From: Roseiarcus sp963780825
GTDB taxonomy: Bacteria; Pseudomonadota; Alphaproteobacteria; Rhizobiales; Beijerinckiaceae
Reading direction: 5' to 3'
DNA: 64,000 bases
NCBI GenBank assembly: GCA_963780825.1
Contig: CAWADL010000010.1
Coordinates: 620,001-684,000, forward strand
Shown here one piece after another: positions 56,081-64,000 of this stretch. The notes under the pieces were generated by a model. That model saw nothing but the letters and a program-made list of their open reading frames with translations. It was not told the origin of the DNA and ran no database searches. Within the stretch, counting starts at the first letter, position 1. Every line of letters starts with the position of its first letter. Both the position numbers and the translations under genes were made by a program.

Positions 56081-57813
56081 GCGAGGCGCTGGCGCTCACC
56101 ACGCCGTGGTCGCGCGCAAGCCTCGCGGCCACTTTGTTTGCTCTTGATCCGCTCGGCTCGGGCGTCCTCTTGCGTGCGAGTGTCGGCCCGGCGCGCGACG
56201 CGTTGATTGAACAACTCGCCGCCGAAATCGCGCCGCGCCCGTTGGTCCGCATGCCCGCCGAAATTGCCGACGATCGTTTGATTGGCGGGCTCGATGTCGC
56301 GGCCACCTTGCGCGCCGGCAAACCGATTGCTGAGACCGGCCTGTTGGCTCAGGCCGACGGCGGCGTCATCGCCGTCGCGATGGCGGAGCGAATGCGCGGA
56401 TCGGTCGCCGCGCGTCTCAACGTGGCGCTGGATCGCGGCGAAGTCGCCTTGCAGCGAGATGGCCTGGCGCGCGTTTGGCCGGCGCGCATTGGCCTGGTTG
56501 CGCTCGACGAAGGCCTGGAGGATGAAGCGGCGCCGGCTGCGCTCGCCGAGCGCCTGGCGTTCTGGGTCGATCTCGACGCCGTGGGTCGTCGCGATATCGA
56601 GCCGCCGATCTTCGCGGCTGACGAACTTCAACAAGCGCGCGTGCTGTTGCCGCGGGTGGCGGTCGACGCGTCTGCGATCTCCGCGCTGGTGGCGATTGGC
56701 GCCGAACTCGGGGTCGCCTCTTTGCGCGCGCCGTTGTTTGCACTGCGCGCTGCGCGGGGGCTCGCGGCGTTGCGTGGCGCTCTTGTCACAGAGGACGAGG
56801 ACATCGAACTCGCCGCCGCGCTCGTGCTCGGCCCGCGCGCCACGCGGGCGCCGGCGGAGGCCGAGCCGCCGCCGCCTGAGGAGGCGCCCGCGGAGCCGAA
56901 CGAAGGTAAAGACGGCGAAGACCAAACGCCGCGCGAACTCGAAGACCGCGTGCTCGAAGCGGCGCGCGCGGCTATTCCCGCGGGCTTACTTGCGAGCCTC
57001 GCCGCGGGCCGGGCCCCACGGGCTCGCACAGGCGGCGACGGCAAATCCGGCGAGGAAGCGGCCTCAAGCACTCGCGGCCGGCCGCTCGAAGCGCGCCCGG
57101 GTTCGCTCGCCAAAGGCCGCCTCGCGTTGGTGGCAACCTTGCGCGCCGCCGCGCCCTGGCGCGCGTTCCGCGACCCGGAGCGACGCGATCCTCGCCGCGT
57201 CATCGTCCGCCCCGAGGATTTCCGAATCGTGCGCTATCGCCGACCGCGCGGCGCGACCACCATCTTCGTGGTTGACGCCTCCGGCTCGCTGGCCATGAAC
57301 CGCCTCGCGGAGGTGAAGGGCGCGATCGAACTTCTGCTGGCTGATTGTTACGTGCGGCGAGACAACGTGGCGCTCATTTCGTTTCGCGGCCGCGACAGCG
57401 AGATTGCGCTGCCGCCGACCCGCTCGACAGCGCGGGCGCGGCGCGCGTTGACCGGACTGCCTGGGGGCGGCGGCACGCCGATCGCCGCTGGTCTTGAAGC
57501 GGCCTTGGGTCTCGCCGATGTGGTTCGCCGCAAGGGGCAGACGCCGCTCATCGTGCTGATGAGTGACGGACGAGCAAATATTGGTCGCGGCGGCGCGACC
57601 GGCCGGCCGCAGGCGATGAGCGACGCGCTCGACGCCGCGCGTCGCATCCGAGCTGCGCGTTTCAATTCGCTCGCCATCGATACGTCGCCGCCTTCGGCGC
57701 GCGACGACGCCCCGACGCGCGGGCTCGCCGAGGCGATGGGCGGCGCTTATGTGAAATTGCCGTTGGTTGACGCCACGCAGTTGAACGCCGCGGTCCGCGG
57801 CGCGCGACCGTGA
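56077..57813 (+). CDS. bchD: Magnesium chelatase subunit D
   Basis: An intact 578-residue protein from GTG 56077. An AAA-like N-terminal half without a good Walker A is followed by an acidic, proline-rich linker (EAEPPPPEEAPAEPNEGKDG) and a C-terminal von Willebrand A domain with MIDAS motif FVVDASGSLAMNRLAEVKGA and LTGLPGGGGTPIAAGLEAAL. BchD forms a platform with BchI. The bchO start (GTG 57810) overlaps its stop. Confidence 0.95.
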   Translation: MSEALALTTPWSRASLAATLFALDPLGSGVLLRASVGPARDALIEQLAAEIAPRPLVRMPAEIADDRLIGGLDVAATLRAGKPIAETGLLAQADGGVIAVAMAERMRGSVAARLNVALDRGEVALQRDGLARVWPARIGLVALDEGLEDEAAPAALAERLAFWVDLDAVGRRDIEPPIFAADELQQARVLLPRVAVDASAISALVAIGAELGVASLRAPLFALRAARGLAALRGALVTEDEDIELAAALVLGPRATRAPAEAEPPPPEEAPAEPNEGKDGEDQTPRELEDRVLEAARAAIPAGLLASLAAGRAPRARTGGDGKSGEEAASSTRGRPLEARPGSLAKGRLALVATLRAAAPWRAFRDPERRDPRRVIVRPEDFRIVRYRRPRGATTIFVVDASGSLAMNRLAEVKGAIELLLADCYVRRDNVALISFRGRDSEIALPPTRSTARARRALTGLPGGGGTPIAAGLEAALGLADVVRRKGQTPLIVLMSDGRANIGRGGATGRPQAMSDALDAARRIRAARFNSLAIDTSPPSARDDAPTRGLAEAMGGAYVKLPLVDATQLNAAVRGARP

Positions 57814-58703
57814 AGCGCCTCGATTTCAAGCGCGAGGGGGCGGACTGGCCGCTGCGCGAGGCGAGCCGCTTCGTTGTCGCCGGAGGTTTCCGCTGGCATG
57901 TGCAGGAGCTCGGGCAGGGACCGCCGGCGCTGCTAGTTCATGGCACCGCGAGCTCGACCCATTCCTGGCGCGGGCTCGCGCCGCTGCTGGCGCGCGATTT
58001 CCGCGTGCTTTCGCTCGATCTGCCGGGCCACGGCTTCACGACAAGTGAGCGCCGACCCGATCTTTCGCTGACGGGCATGGCGCAGGCGCTGACGACTTTG
58101 CTGGCGCACCTCGATTTCACGCCGCGGCTGGTCGTCGGCCATTCCGCGGGCGCGGCGATCCTCGCCCGGCCCATCGCGAACGGCCGCCTCGCTCCCAATT
58201 TGTTTGTATCGATCAATGGCGCCTTCCTGCCGTTCGACGGCATGGCCCGGAATCTGTTCCCAGCGATCGCGCGGCTGTTGTTCGTCAATCCGTTCGCGGC
58301 GCGCTTGTTTGCCTGGAAGGCTGATCGGACCACCGTTGCAAATATGCTGGCGGGCATGGGCACAAAGCTCGATGTTCGCGGGCTCGATCTGTACGTGCGG
58401 TTGATGAGCAGTCCGGCGCATTGCGGCGGCGCGCTGGAAATGATGGCGAACTGGGACCTCTCGCGTATGCCGGACGAACTCGCTCGCATGGCTTGCCAAA
58501 CATTGCTTATCGTTGGCGCCAACGACAGGGCGATCCGGCCGGAAGAGGCGGATAAGGTTGCGCGGCGTATGCCAAGCGCTCGCGTTGAAAAACTGCAGGG
58601 CTTAGGCCATCTCGCGCACGAAGAGGCGCCCGAGCGCGTTGCGGCGCTGATACGCGCGGCGGCGGTGGGAGCCGGTTTGATTGGGGAAGGCTGCGCCTTG
58701 TAG
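57810..58703 (+). CDS. bchO: BchO alpha/beta hydrolase
   Basis: An intact 297-residue alpha/beta hydrolase: LLVHGTASSTHSWRGLAPLL (oxyanion), VVGHSAGAAILARPIA (Ser nucleophile ~Ser114), IVGANDRAIRPEEA and GLGHLAHEEAPE (His). It is always linked to bchI-bchD in purple bacteria and is needed for efficient Mg chelation, but its reaction is not known. Its TAG stop lies inside the following inverted repeat. Confidence 0.93.
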   Translation: MKRLDFKREGADWPLREASRFVVAGGFRWHVQELGQGPPALLVHGTASSTHSWRGLAPLLARDFRVLSLDLPGHGFTTSERRPDLSLTGMAQALTTLLAHLDFTPRLVVGHSAGAAILARPIANGRLAPNLFVSINGAFLPFDGMARNLFPAIARLLFVNPFAARLFAWKADRTTVANMLAGMGTKLDVRGLDLYVRLMSSPAHCGGALEMMANWDLSRMPDELARMACQTLLIVGANDRAIRPEEADKVARRMPSARVEKLQGLGHLAHEEAPERVAALIRAAAVGAGLIGEGCAL

Positions 58704-58791
58704 CCGCGGTCGTTGACCGCGTCGGCGCCGTGATCGAACCTCTCGGGATGACGACGCGCGCACGACGACCGCGGTCAACGACCGCGGCTAC
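58700..58791. repeat. Inverted-repeat element, family C, including the bchO stop codon
   Basis: A 92 bp element with arms GTAGCCGCGGTCGTTGACCG and CGGTCAACGACCGCGGCTAC. The left arm contains the TAG stop of bchO at 58701-58703. It lies between converging bchO and the FNT transporter gene and can serve as terminator for both. Confidence 0.82.
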
Positions 58792-58814
58792 ATCCGGCGC
58801 CCTGCTGGGAGCGC

Positions 58815-59711
58815 CTACGACGCTTCCGCCTTTCGGGCGGCCATGTCATGGGCTACGGGCGCATGGTTCAGCAGGGCCGCGATTGCCGTTCCGCCGATGA
58901 GATTGCCGATCAGCGTGGGCGCGAGAAAACTGACAAAGTAGTCGCTCCAGCTCGCGCCTCGGTTGAACACCACGTAGGCCGCTTCCGTCGAGCCGGCGAT
59001 GATGTGAGGAAGGCCGGCGAGCGCCACCACATAAGTCAGCGCGGCGATGACGAACGGCGCCGCGGTCTTCGAAGCCGGCAGCAACCAGACAATCAGCGCA
59101 ATGAGCCAGCCCGAGAAGATTGCCCGTAGAACGCCGATCCCGAAACTCTCGCTGTAGGCGCCGCGCGCGGTGTGCATCAATTCTTTAGCGACGTCATCGC
59201 CGAAAATTCCCGGCCATGAAACCAGCCAGGCGAACACGATCGTGCCGACGAGATTGCTGAAGAGCACGACGGCCCACATGCGGCCGAGCCGACCAAACCC
59301 CAACAGCGTCGGCTGATGAAACAATGGCAAGGTCGCCGTCAGCGTGGTTTCCGTGAACAATTGCTGCTTTCCGAGCACAGCAATGAGAAAGCCCACGGCG
59401 TAACCGAATGGAGCAATCACTTCAGCCGCCGGCTCACCGGCCATGCTCTTCCTGAGCAGCGCGAGCGTCAGGAAGGAAAACCCCATCGACAGACCCGCCG
59501 CGAGGCCCGACCACAGAAGCGCGCCGACGGGCCGGCGCAACTCGACTTCGCCTTCTTCGCGAAGCACTTCGTGGATGACGCGCGCCGGAATGGGTTGCGC
59601 CGCGGCGGCCTGCTTTTGCTCGTGCTCCTCAAGATGGGGCGAGTCTTTGCCGGCAGGCTGGGATCCTTCTGAACCGGCCTCTGTTTTCTCACCCTGTTCC
59701 GACGGTGTCAC
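58815..59711 (-). CDS. Formate/nitrite transporter family channel (FNT, YfdC-like)
   Basis: A 298-residue protein from GTG 59711, which overlaps the cytochrome stop (GTGA). A ~50-residue charged N-terminal extension (EEHEQKQAAAAQPIPARVIH) precedes six membrane segments with FNT motifs: SGLAAGLSMGFSFLTLALLR, GKQQLFTETTLTATLPLF and LVGTIVFAWLVSW. FNT channels move small monovalent anions; the substrate cannot be assigned. It is joined to a triheme cytochrome gene inside the photosynthesis cluster, which is unusual. Confidence 0.85.
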   Translation of the reverse strand: MTPSEQGEKTEAGSEGSQPAGKDSPHLEEHEQKQAAAAQPIPARVIHEVLREEGEVELRRPVGALLWSGLAAGLSMGFSFLTLALLRKSMAGEPAAEVIAPFGYAVGFLIAVLGKQQLFTETTLTATLPLFHQPTLLGFGRLGRMWAVVLFSNLVGTIVFAWLVSWPGIFGDDVAKELMHTARGAYSESFGIGVLRAIFSGWLIALIVWLLPASKTAAPFVIAALTYVVALAGLPHIIAGSTEAAYVVFNRGASWSDYFVSFLAPTLIGNLIGGTAIAALLNHAPVAHDMAARKAEAS

Positions 59712-61240
59712 TGCGCGAGTCTTGTCTGCATGCGGCTGTAGGCGAGCGAGGCGAAGCGGCCGAGCTCGTCAGCGCGCTTCGGCTCAGGCGCGCCGGCGCG
59801 CTCAAATAGCGCTGAACAATAGGCGCCGACGAGATCGCTGACGAACGCGCCTGCTTCATTGCGATCGGCCGGCTTGAGCTTCGCCACCAGCGCGTCGATG
59901 GAAGGCAGCAGCTGGACAGGATCGCCTTTCGCGACAGCTTCGATTGAGCCGTCCGCCGCCAGCGACTGCACCTGCTGGGTCTGCGGCTTGTCGCAGTCGG
60001 CCCGCTCGAAGGCCAGCATGGGCGTACGGGTGCTCGCGCGCAACGTCGCTACGTCTGACGACTTTGTGGTTGCCGGCGCAGCGTTGCCGAAACTGTTGCG
60101 CACATAGTCCGTGATGGTGGCGACGTCCTGATCCGAGAGGTCGGCGCCGATCGCCGGCATCGGCGCGAGGCCTTGCTTGGAGGCCAGGCCGCCGAGGATG
60201 ACGCGAATGACGTCCTGCGATCCCGACGCGACGACGTTCCCATTATGCGCGAGCGCGGGAACATGCCCCTCTACGCCCTCGCCCTTGAGCCCGTGACAGG
60301 CCGCGCAGTGATCCTGATACAGCGCCTCGCCGGGCGCGCCGGTTCGCGCATATCCGCCTTCGGAATTCGAAAATGTCTGTTTGGGTTTGACCGACTTCAG
60401 ATAGGCGGCCATGGCGTGCAGGTCTTCATCGTTGAGGTAGCGAAGGCTATCGTCGATGGTCTCCTGCATCGGTCCCAGCGCGATGCCGCTATGCGGCGCG
60501 ACGCCCGACTTCAGGAATTTGGCGATCTCGTCTTCGCTCCAGGCGCCGACGCCTTGCTTCCCGTCCGAGGTGATGTTCGGCGCATACCAGCCTTCGATCT
60601 CGCCGCCCTCGAGCCTTCCGCTCCAGTTAGACGCGCCGAGCACGTTGCGATGGTTATGACATTCGCCGCAATGGCCCAGGCCTTCGACGAGATAGGCCCC
60701 GCGGGCCAAGTGGTCGGCTGGGTCTGGGCTCGCCCGATCAGGCTTACCCTCTTTGAAGAACAGAGTGCGCCAGGTCAGCAGCGCTGAACGAATGTTGAAG
60801 GGAAAAGACAGGCCCGGTGGCTGGTTGGGCGCCTTCACCGGTTTCTGCGCGAACAAATAGGCCTTGATCGCGATCACGTCATCGCGCGAGACATTGGTGT
60901 ACCAGGGAAATGGAAACGCGGGATAGAGATACTCGCCGCGCTTGCCGATGCCTTCATGCATCGCGCGGTAGAATTCGTCGTCGCTCCAGCCGCCGATGCC
61001 GGTCTCGTGATCCGGGGTGATGTTGGGAGAGTAAATCGGGCCGAAGGGGGTATCGAGCTTCAAGCCGCCGGCGAACGGCTCTCCCCCGGGTTTGGTGTGA
61101 CAAGCCACGCAGTCGCCGGCGCGCGCGAGATATTCACCGCGTTTGGCGAGGTCGGACTCGTCGGCGAGGGCAAGACCCGGGGCGTATAAGGCCACTAGGA
61201 AAGACGCCAACAACCCCAGCCTGCCGCGGATGCCGACCAT
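59708..61240 (-). CDS. Exported triheme c-type cytochrome with C-terminal extension
   Basis: An intact 510-residue protein with a signal peptide (LGLLASFLVALYAPGLALAD) and three haem motifs: GDCVACHTKPGG, GHCGECHNHRNV and DHCAACHGLKGE. GIGGWSDDEFYRAMHEGIGK and GVGAWSEDEIAKFLKSGVA are typical of alcohol/aldehyde-dehydrogenase cytochrome subunits. After the third domain (~residue 395) an extra ~110 residues (SDLVGAYCSALFERAGAPEP) are not explained by the family. No dehydrogenase gene is adjacent; the coupled gene is an FNT channel. It is divergent from crtI. Confidence 0.88.
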   Translation of the reverse strand: MVGIRGRLGLLASFLVALYAPGLALADESDLAKRGEYLARAGDCVACHTKPGGEPFAGGLKLDTPFGPIYSPNITPDHETGIGGWSDDEFYRAMHEGIGKRGEYLYPAFPFPWYTNVSRDDVIAIKAYLFAQKPVKAPNQPPGLSFPFNIRSALLTWRTLFFKEGKPDRASPDPADHLARGAYLVEGLGHCGECHNHRNVLGASNWSGRLEGGEIEGWYAPNITSDGKQGVGAWSEDEIAKFLKSGVAPHSGIALGPMQETIDDSLRYLNDEDLHAMAAYLKSVKPKQTFSNSEGGYARTGAPGEALYQDHCAACHGLKGEGVEGHVPALAHNGNVVASGSQDVIRVILGGLASKQGLAPMPAIGADLSDQDVATITDYVRNSFGNAAPATTKSSDVATLRASTRTPMLAFERADCDKPQTQQVQSLAADGSIEAVAKGDPVQLLPSIDALVAKLKPADRNEAGAFVSDLVGAYCSALFERAGAPEPKRADELGRFASLAYSRMQTRLAQ

Positions 61241-61347
61241 CGCAACGTCCTCCGTATTTACGTGCGGAAAACGTGCGTGGACCGCGAGATGTTCCGCGAT
61301 CCGTCAAGCCTTCGTGACCCTTGATCAAATCGAATAGACATTTATAG

Positions 61348-61365
61348 TGTCAACTCATGTTTACG
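61348..61365. promoter_or_regulatory. PpsR-type operator at the crtI start
   Basis: TGTCAACTCATGTTTACG fits TGT-N12-ACA with one mismatch. It spans the first possible crtI ATG (61357), which suggests that the later ATG 61384 is the true start or that the repressor covers the translation start. It lies in the 116 bp between the divergent cytochrome gene and crtI. Confidence 0.65.
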
Positions 61366-62884
61366 GATAACGATCCGGTATCGATGGGCGGCGGGCGGCG
61401 GAAACCGTCAGCGCTGGTGATCGGCTCGGGCTTTGGCGGATTGGCGGCGGCGATCCGCCTCGGCGCGCGCGGCTATCAAGTCACCGTGCTGGAGCGGCTC
61501 GACGCCCCGGGCGGCCGGGCCTACGTGCACCGGCAGGACGGGTTTACCTTCGACGCCGGTCCAACGATCGTCACCGCGCCCTTCTTGTTTGAAGAGCTTT
61601 GGCAACTCTGCGGGCGCCGGATGAGCGACGACGTCGATTTGCGGCCGACCGACCCGTTCTACAAGATCCGCTTCCCCGACGGCGCGACCTTCAGCTATTC
61701 GGCTGATCGTGACGCGATGCGCGCGGAGGTGGAGCGCTTTTCCCCCGGCGAGGCCAAAAACTTCGACGCTTTCCTTGCGATGAGCGAGGCGATCTACCGC
61801 ATCGGCTTCGAACAACTCGGCGCGGTCCCCTTCAATTCGATCCTGGATATGGCGCGCATCGCGCCGGACCTGCTGCGGTTGCAAGGCTATCGCAGCGTCT
61901 ATGGTCTCGTATCGCGCTTCTTTCGCGACGAGCGGCTGCGGACGATCTTCAGCTTCCATCCTTTGCTGATTGGTGGCGATCCGTTCAGCGCGTCGTCGAT
62001 CTATTGCCTGATCGCCTTTCTTGAAAAAACGTTTGGCGTTCACTCGCCGATCGGCGGCGTCGGCGCGCTGGTGCGCGGGCTCGTCAAACTGATCGAAGGG
62101 CAGGGCGGCCGCTTGCGCTGCAACGCGGACGTCAAGCGCATCGTCGTCGAGAACGGAGTGGCGACCGGCGTCGAGCTCGCCGATGGCGAACGCCTCCATG
62201 CCGACATCGTTGTGTCGAACGCCGATTCGGCTTGGACTTACCGCAATCTGGTGCCGGCCGAGTCGCGTCGGCGTTGGACGGACGCCAAGCTCGACCGCGC
62301 GCACTATTCAATGGGCTTGTTTGTCTGGTATTTCGGGGTCGACGGGCGCTACAACGACATCGGCCAGCACACGATCCTGATGGGGCCGCGTTACCGCGCG
62401 CTGCTCAAGGACATATTTGTTCGCAAAACGCTCGCCGAGGATTTCAGCCTCTACCTGCATCGCCCAACCGCCGCCGACCCGACGCTCGCGCCTTCCGGCT
62501 GTGACTCTTTCTACGTGCTCTCGCCGGTGCCCAACTTGCAGGGCGGTCAGGATTGGCGCGTCGAGGCCGAACCCTATCGCCAACGAATCGCCGCATGGTT
62601 GGAGACGAACGTGTTGCCGGGCTTTTCTCGCCACATCGTCACCTCGAAGGTCGCCACGCCGCTCGATTTCCGTGATCGGCTCAACGCCACTCACGGCGAA
62701 GGTTTTGGGCTCGCCCCGCTATTGACCCAGAGCGCCTGGTTCCGCCCGCACAACCGCAGCGAGGACGTGAAGAACCTGTTCCTCGTCGGGGCCGGCGTGC
62801 ATCCCGGCGCCGGACTTGCCCGGCGTATTGTCATCGGCCCGCGTTCTCGACCTTGTGATCCCGCATGCTCAAACCTTTGCCTGA
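61357..62884 (+). CDS. crtI: Phytoene desaturase (one frameshift near the end)
   Basis: About 508 residues. The FAD motif VIGSGFGGLAAAIRLGARGY starts at ~22. LDAPGGRAYVHRQDGFTFDA, VVSNADSAWTYRNLVPAE and GLFLVGAGVHPGAGL-type C-terminus (NLFLVGAGVHPGAGL) follow. One extra T in GGACTTGCCC (~62818) shifts the frame; removing it gives PGVLSSARVLDLVIPHAQTF and a stop at 62884, overlapping crtB. ATG 61384 is an alternative start. It desaturates phytoene to neurosporene or lycopene, the base of spirilloxanthin-type carotenoids. Confidence 0.93.
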
Positions 62885-63899
62885 CGCCTTGTTTGCAAGC
62901 GAAAGCGATCATCGCGCCTGTCGCGCGGCGATACGCACCGGCTCGCGCAGCTTCTTTGCGGCTTCGTGGTTGCTGCCCGGTGGTGTGAGGCGATCGGCCT
63001 TCGCGCTCTATGCGTTCTGCCGTCTCGCCGACGACGCAATCGACATCGAAAGCGGCGCGCCGGCGCTTGCGCGGCTGCAGGCCAGGCTCGACGACGCCTA
63101 TGCCGGCCGCCCCTACGACCATCCCGCGGACAGGGCGTTTGCGGATCTCATTCGCAGTCATCGCATTCCCCGCGAGCTGGCGCTGGCGCTCATCGAAGGT
63201 TTTGAGTGGGACTGCGAGGGCCGCCGCTACGCCAATCTCGACGAGCTTCACAGCTACGCCGCGCGCGTCGCCAGCGCCGTCGGGGCGATGATGACGCTGC
63301 TGATGGGAGTGCGCGACCCGCACGTGTTGGCTCGCGCGTGCGATCTCGGCGCCGCGATGCAACTCACAAACATCGCTCGCGACGTCGGCGAGGACGCGCG
63401 CGCCGGGCGGCTTTATCTGCCGCTTGATTGGTTCGCGGAGGCCGGGCTCGACCCCGCCCATTTCCTCGCCGAACCGAAGCCGAGCCCGGCGCTGGCGAAT
63501 GTCATCGCGCGCCTGCTCGACGAAGCCGATCGGCTCTATGCTCGCGCTCGCGACGGGATAGCCTGCCTGCCGCCAAGCTGTCGGCCGGCCATCCTCGCCG
63601 CGGCTTCGATCTATGCGGAGATCGGGCGCGAAGTCGCGCGGCGCGGCCACGATTCGATAACGACGCGCGCCCGTGTTGGCGCGCGCCGCAAACTGGCGCT
63701 GGCCGCCGCCGCGACTTTGCGCTCCGTCGCTCTCGTCCGCCGCGAGCCCAAACCCGCCATGCCCGCCGTGGCGTTTCTCATCGACGCCGTCGCACTCCAT
63801 CGCCCGCCAAGAGCCGAGGATTACTCGTTTCGAGCCCGTTTCGTGCGCGTGCTCGAAATATTCGAGCGCCTGGAGCGGGTCGAGCAGATGGGAAAGTGA
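62865..63899 (+). CDS. crtB: Phytoene synthase
   Basis: An intact 344-residue prenyl-condensing enzyme from ATG 62865, overlapping crtI. YAFCRLADDAIDIESGAP carries the first DxxxD and MQLTNIARDVGEDARAGRL the second; YLPLDWFAEAGLDPAHFLAE is another signature. It joins two geranylgeranyl diphosphates to phytoene. The last codons are followed by a third small gene in the same direction. Confidence 0.95.
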   Translation: MLKPLPDALFASESDHRACRAAIRTGSRSFFAASWLLPGGVRRSAFALYAFCRLADDAIDIESGAPALARLQARLDDAYAGRPYDHPADRAFADLIRSHRIPRELALALIEGFEWDCEGRRYANLDELHSYAARVASAVGAMMTLLMGVRDPHVLARACDLGAAMQLTNIARDVGEDARAGRLYLPLDWFAEAGLDPAHFLAEPKPSPALANVIARLLDEADRLYARARDGIACLPPSCRPAILAAASIYAEIGREVARRGHDSITTRARVGARRKLALAAAATLRSVALVRREPKPAMPAVAFLIDAVALHRPPRAEDYSFRARFVRVLEIFERLERVEQMGK

Positions 63900-63900
63900 G

Positions 63901-64000
63901 ATGCCTCAGAGCGCCTATGGCGTGATCGAAATGACGCTGTCGTTCGGCGTCGTGCTGGCCATTCTCATCTGGCAGCTGATCACGACCCGCAGGGGCGTCA
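63901..64000 (+). CDS. Small membrane protein downstream of crtB (cut by window edge)
   Basis: ATG 63901 opens one base after the crtB stop and the frame is open to the window end (33 residues). MTLSFGVVLAILIWQLITTR forms a membrane helix near the N-terminus. It is probably a short single-pass protein co-transcribed with crtI-crtB. Too little is visible to name it. Confidence 0.6.
   Translation, partial: MPQSAYGVIEMTLSFGVVLAILIWQLITTRRGV

Noticed and set aside
62691..63800. A 369-codon minus-strand open frame.
   Set aside because: It is antisense to crtI and crtB, both of which have clear catalytic motifs.
1..64000. tRNA, rRNA or riboswitch genes.
   Set aside because: I looked through the intergenic stretches and saw no cloverleaf, rRNA or cobalamin/TPP riboswitch core that I could support.

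Overview
This window looks like about 64 kb of the chromosome of an anoxygenic phototrophic alphaproteobacterium, probably of the order Hyphomicrobiales (Rhizobiales), near purple non-sulfur genera such as Rhodoblastus, Roseiarcus or Rhodopseudomonas. That placement is an inference from gene content and order: a photosynthesis gene cluster (PGC) with the O2-dependent cyclase acsF and hemA inside the puh operon, red-type (form IC) RuBisCO with cbbX, a ppsR-bacteriophytochrome pair, and dispersed GTCATTGCGAGCGAAGCGAAG palindromes. The DNA is GC-rich. Only the two ends cut genes.

Layout. 1-6.5 kb: an incomplete winged-helix/ATPase regulator, then a minus-strand operon for a three-part molybdenum hydroxylase (2Fe-2S subunit, molybdopterin subunit, triheme cytochrome c), then a short-chain dehydrogenase. 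6.5-8.4 kb: class III PHA synthase (phaE-phaC). 8.7-20 kb: quinate/shikimate and protocatechuate catabolism (aroQ, quiC, aroE-like, MHS transporter, pcaD-pcaC-pcaB on plus; pcaH-pcaG, a lipocalin-like gene and an acyl-CoA ligase on minus). 20-27 kb: a ModA-like protein, then cbbR divergent from cbbF-cbbP-cbbL-cbbS-cbbX (Calvin cycle). 27-64 kb: the PGC. It opens with a light-control module (ppsR, bacteriophytochrome, a B12-binding AerR-like gene). The minus-strand genes bchG, a pucC-type gene, bchP, tspO and a small membrane protein follow, with ppsR-aerR upstream of them. The long plus-strand operon bchF-N-B-H-L-M-lhaA-puhA-B-C-orf-acsF-puhE-hemA comes next, then bchI-D-O, a minus-strand cytochrome/FNT pair, and finally crtI-crtB. 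The puf, bchCXYZ and remaining crt genes are not in the window.

How it fits together. 3-Dehydroquinate and shikimate are turned into protocatechuate and then 3-oxoadipate, which feeds central metabolism. CO2 is fixed through form IC RuBisCO. Bacteriochlorophyll a and the reaction-centre H subunit are made from the PGC. PpsR-type sites (TGT-N12-ACA) lie upstream of bchF/aerR, bchG and crtI. Two PpsR copies, two B12-binding antirepressor-like proteins and one bacteriochrome suggest combined control by oxygen, blue light and far-red light.

Quality caution. About seventeen genes, including hemA, bchH, bchB, bchM, cbbL and crtI, carry one or more single-base frameshifts. Several are extra or missing copies of a base in very short runs. 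Because the affected genes are core pathway genes with otherwise conserved products, I read this as assembly error, not decay, and annotate them as genes with apparent frameshifts.
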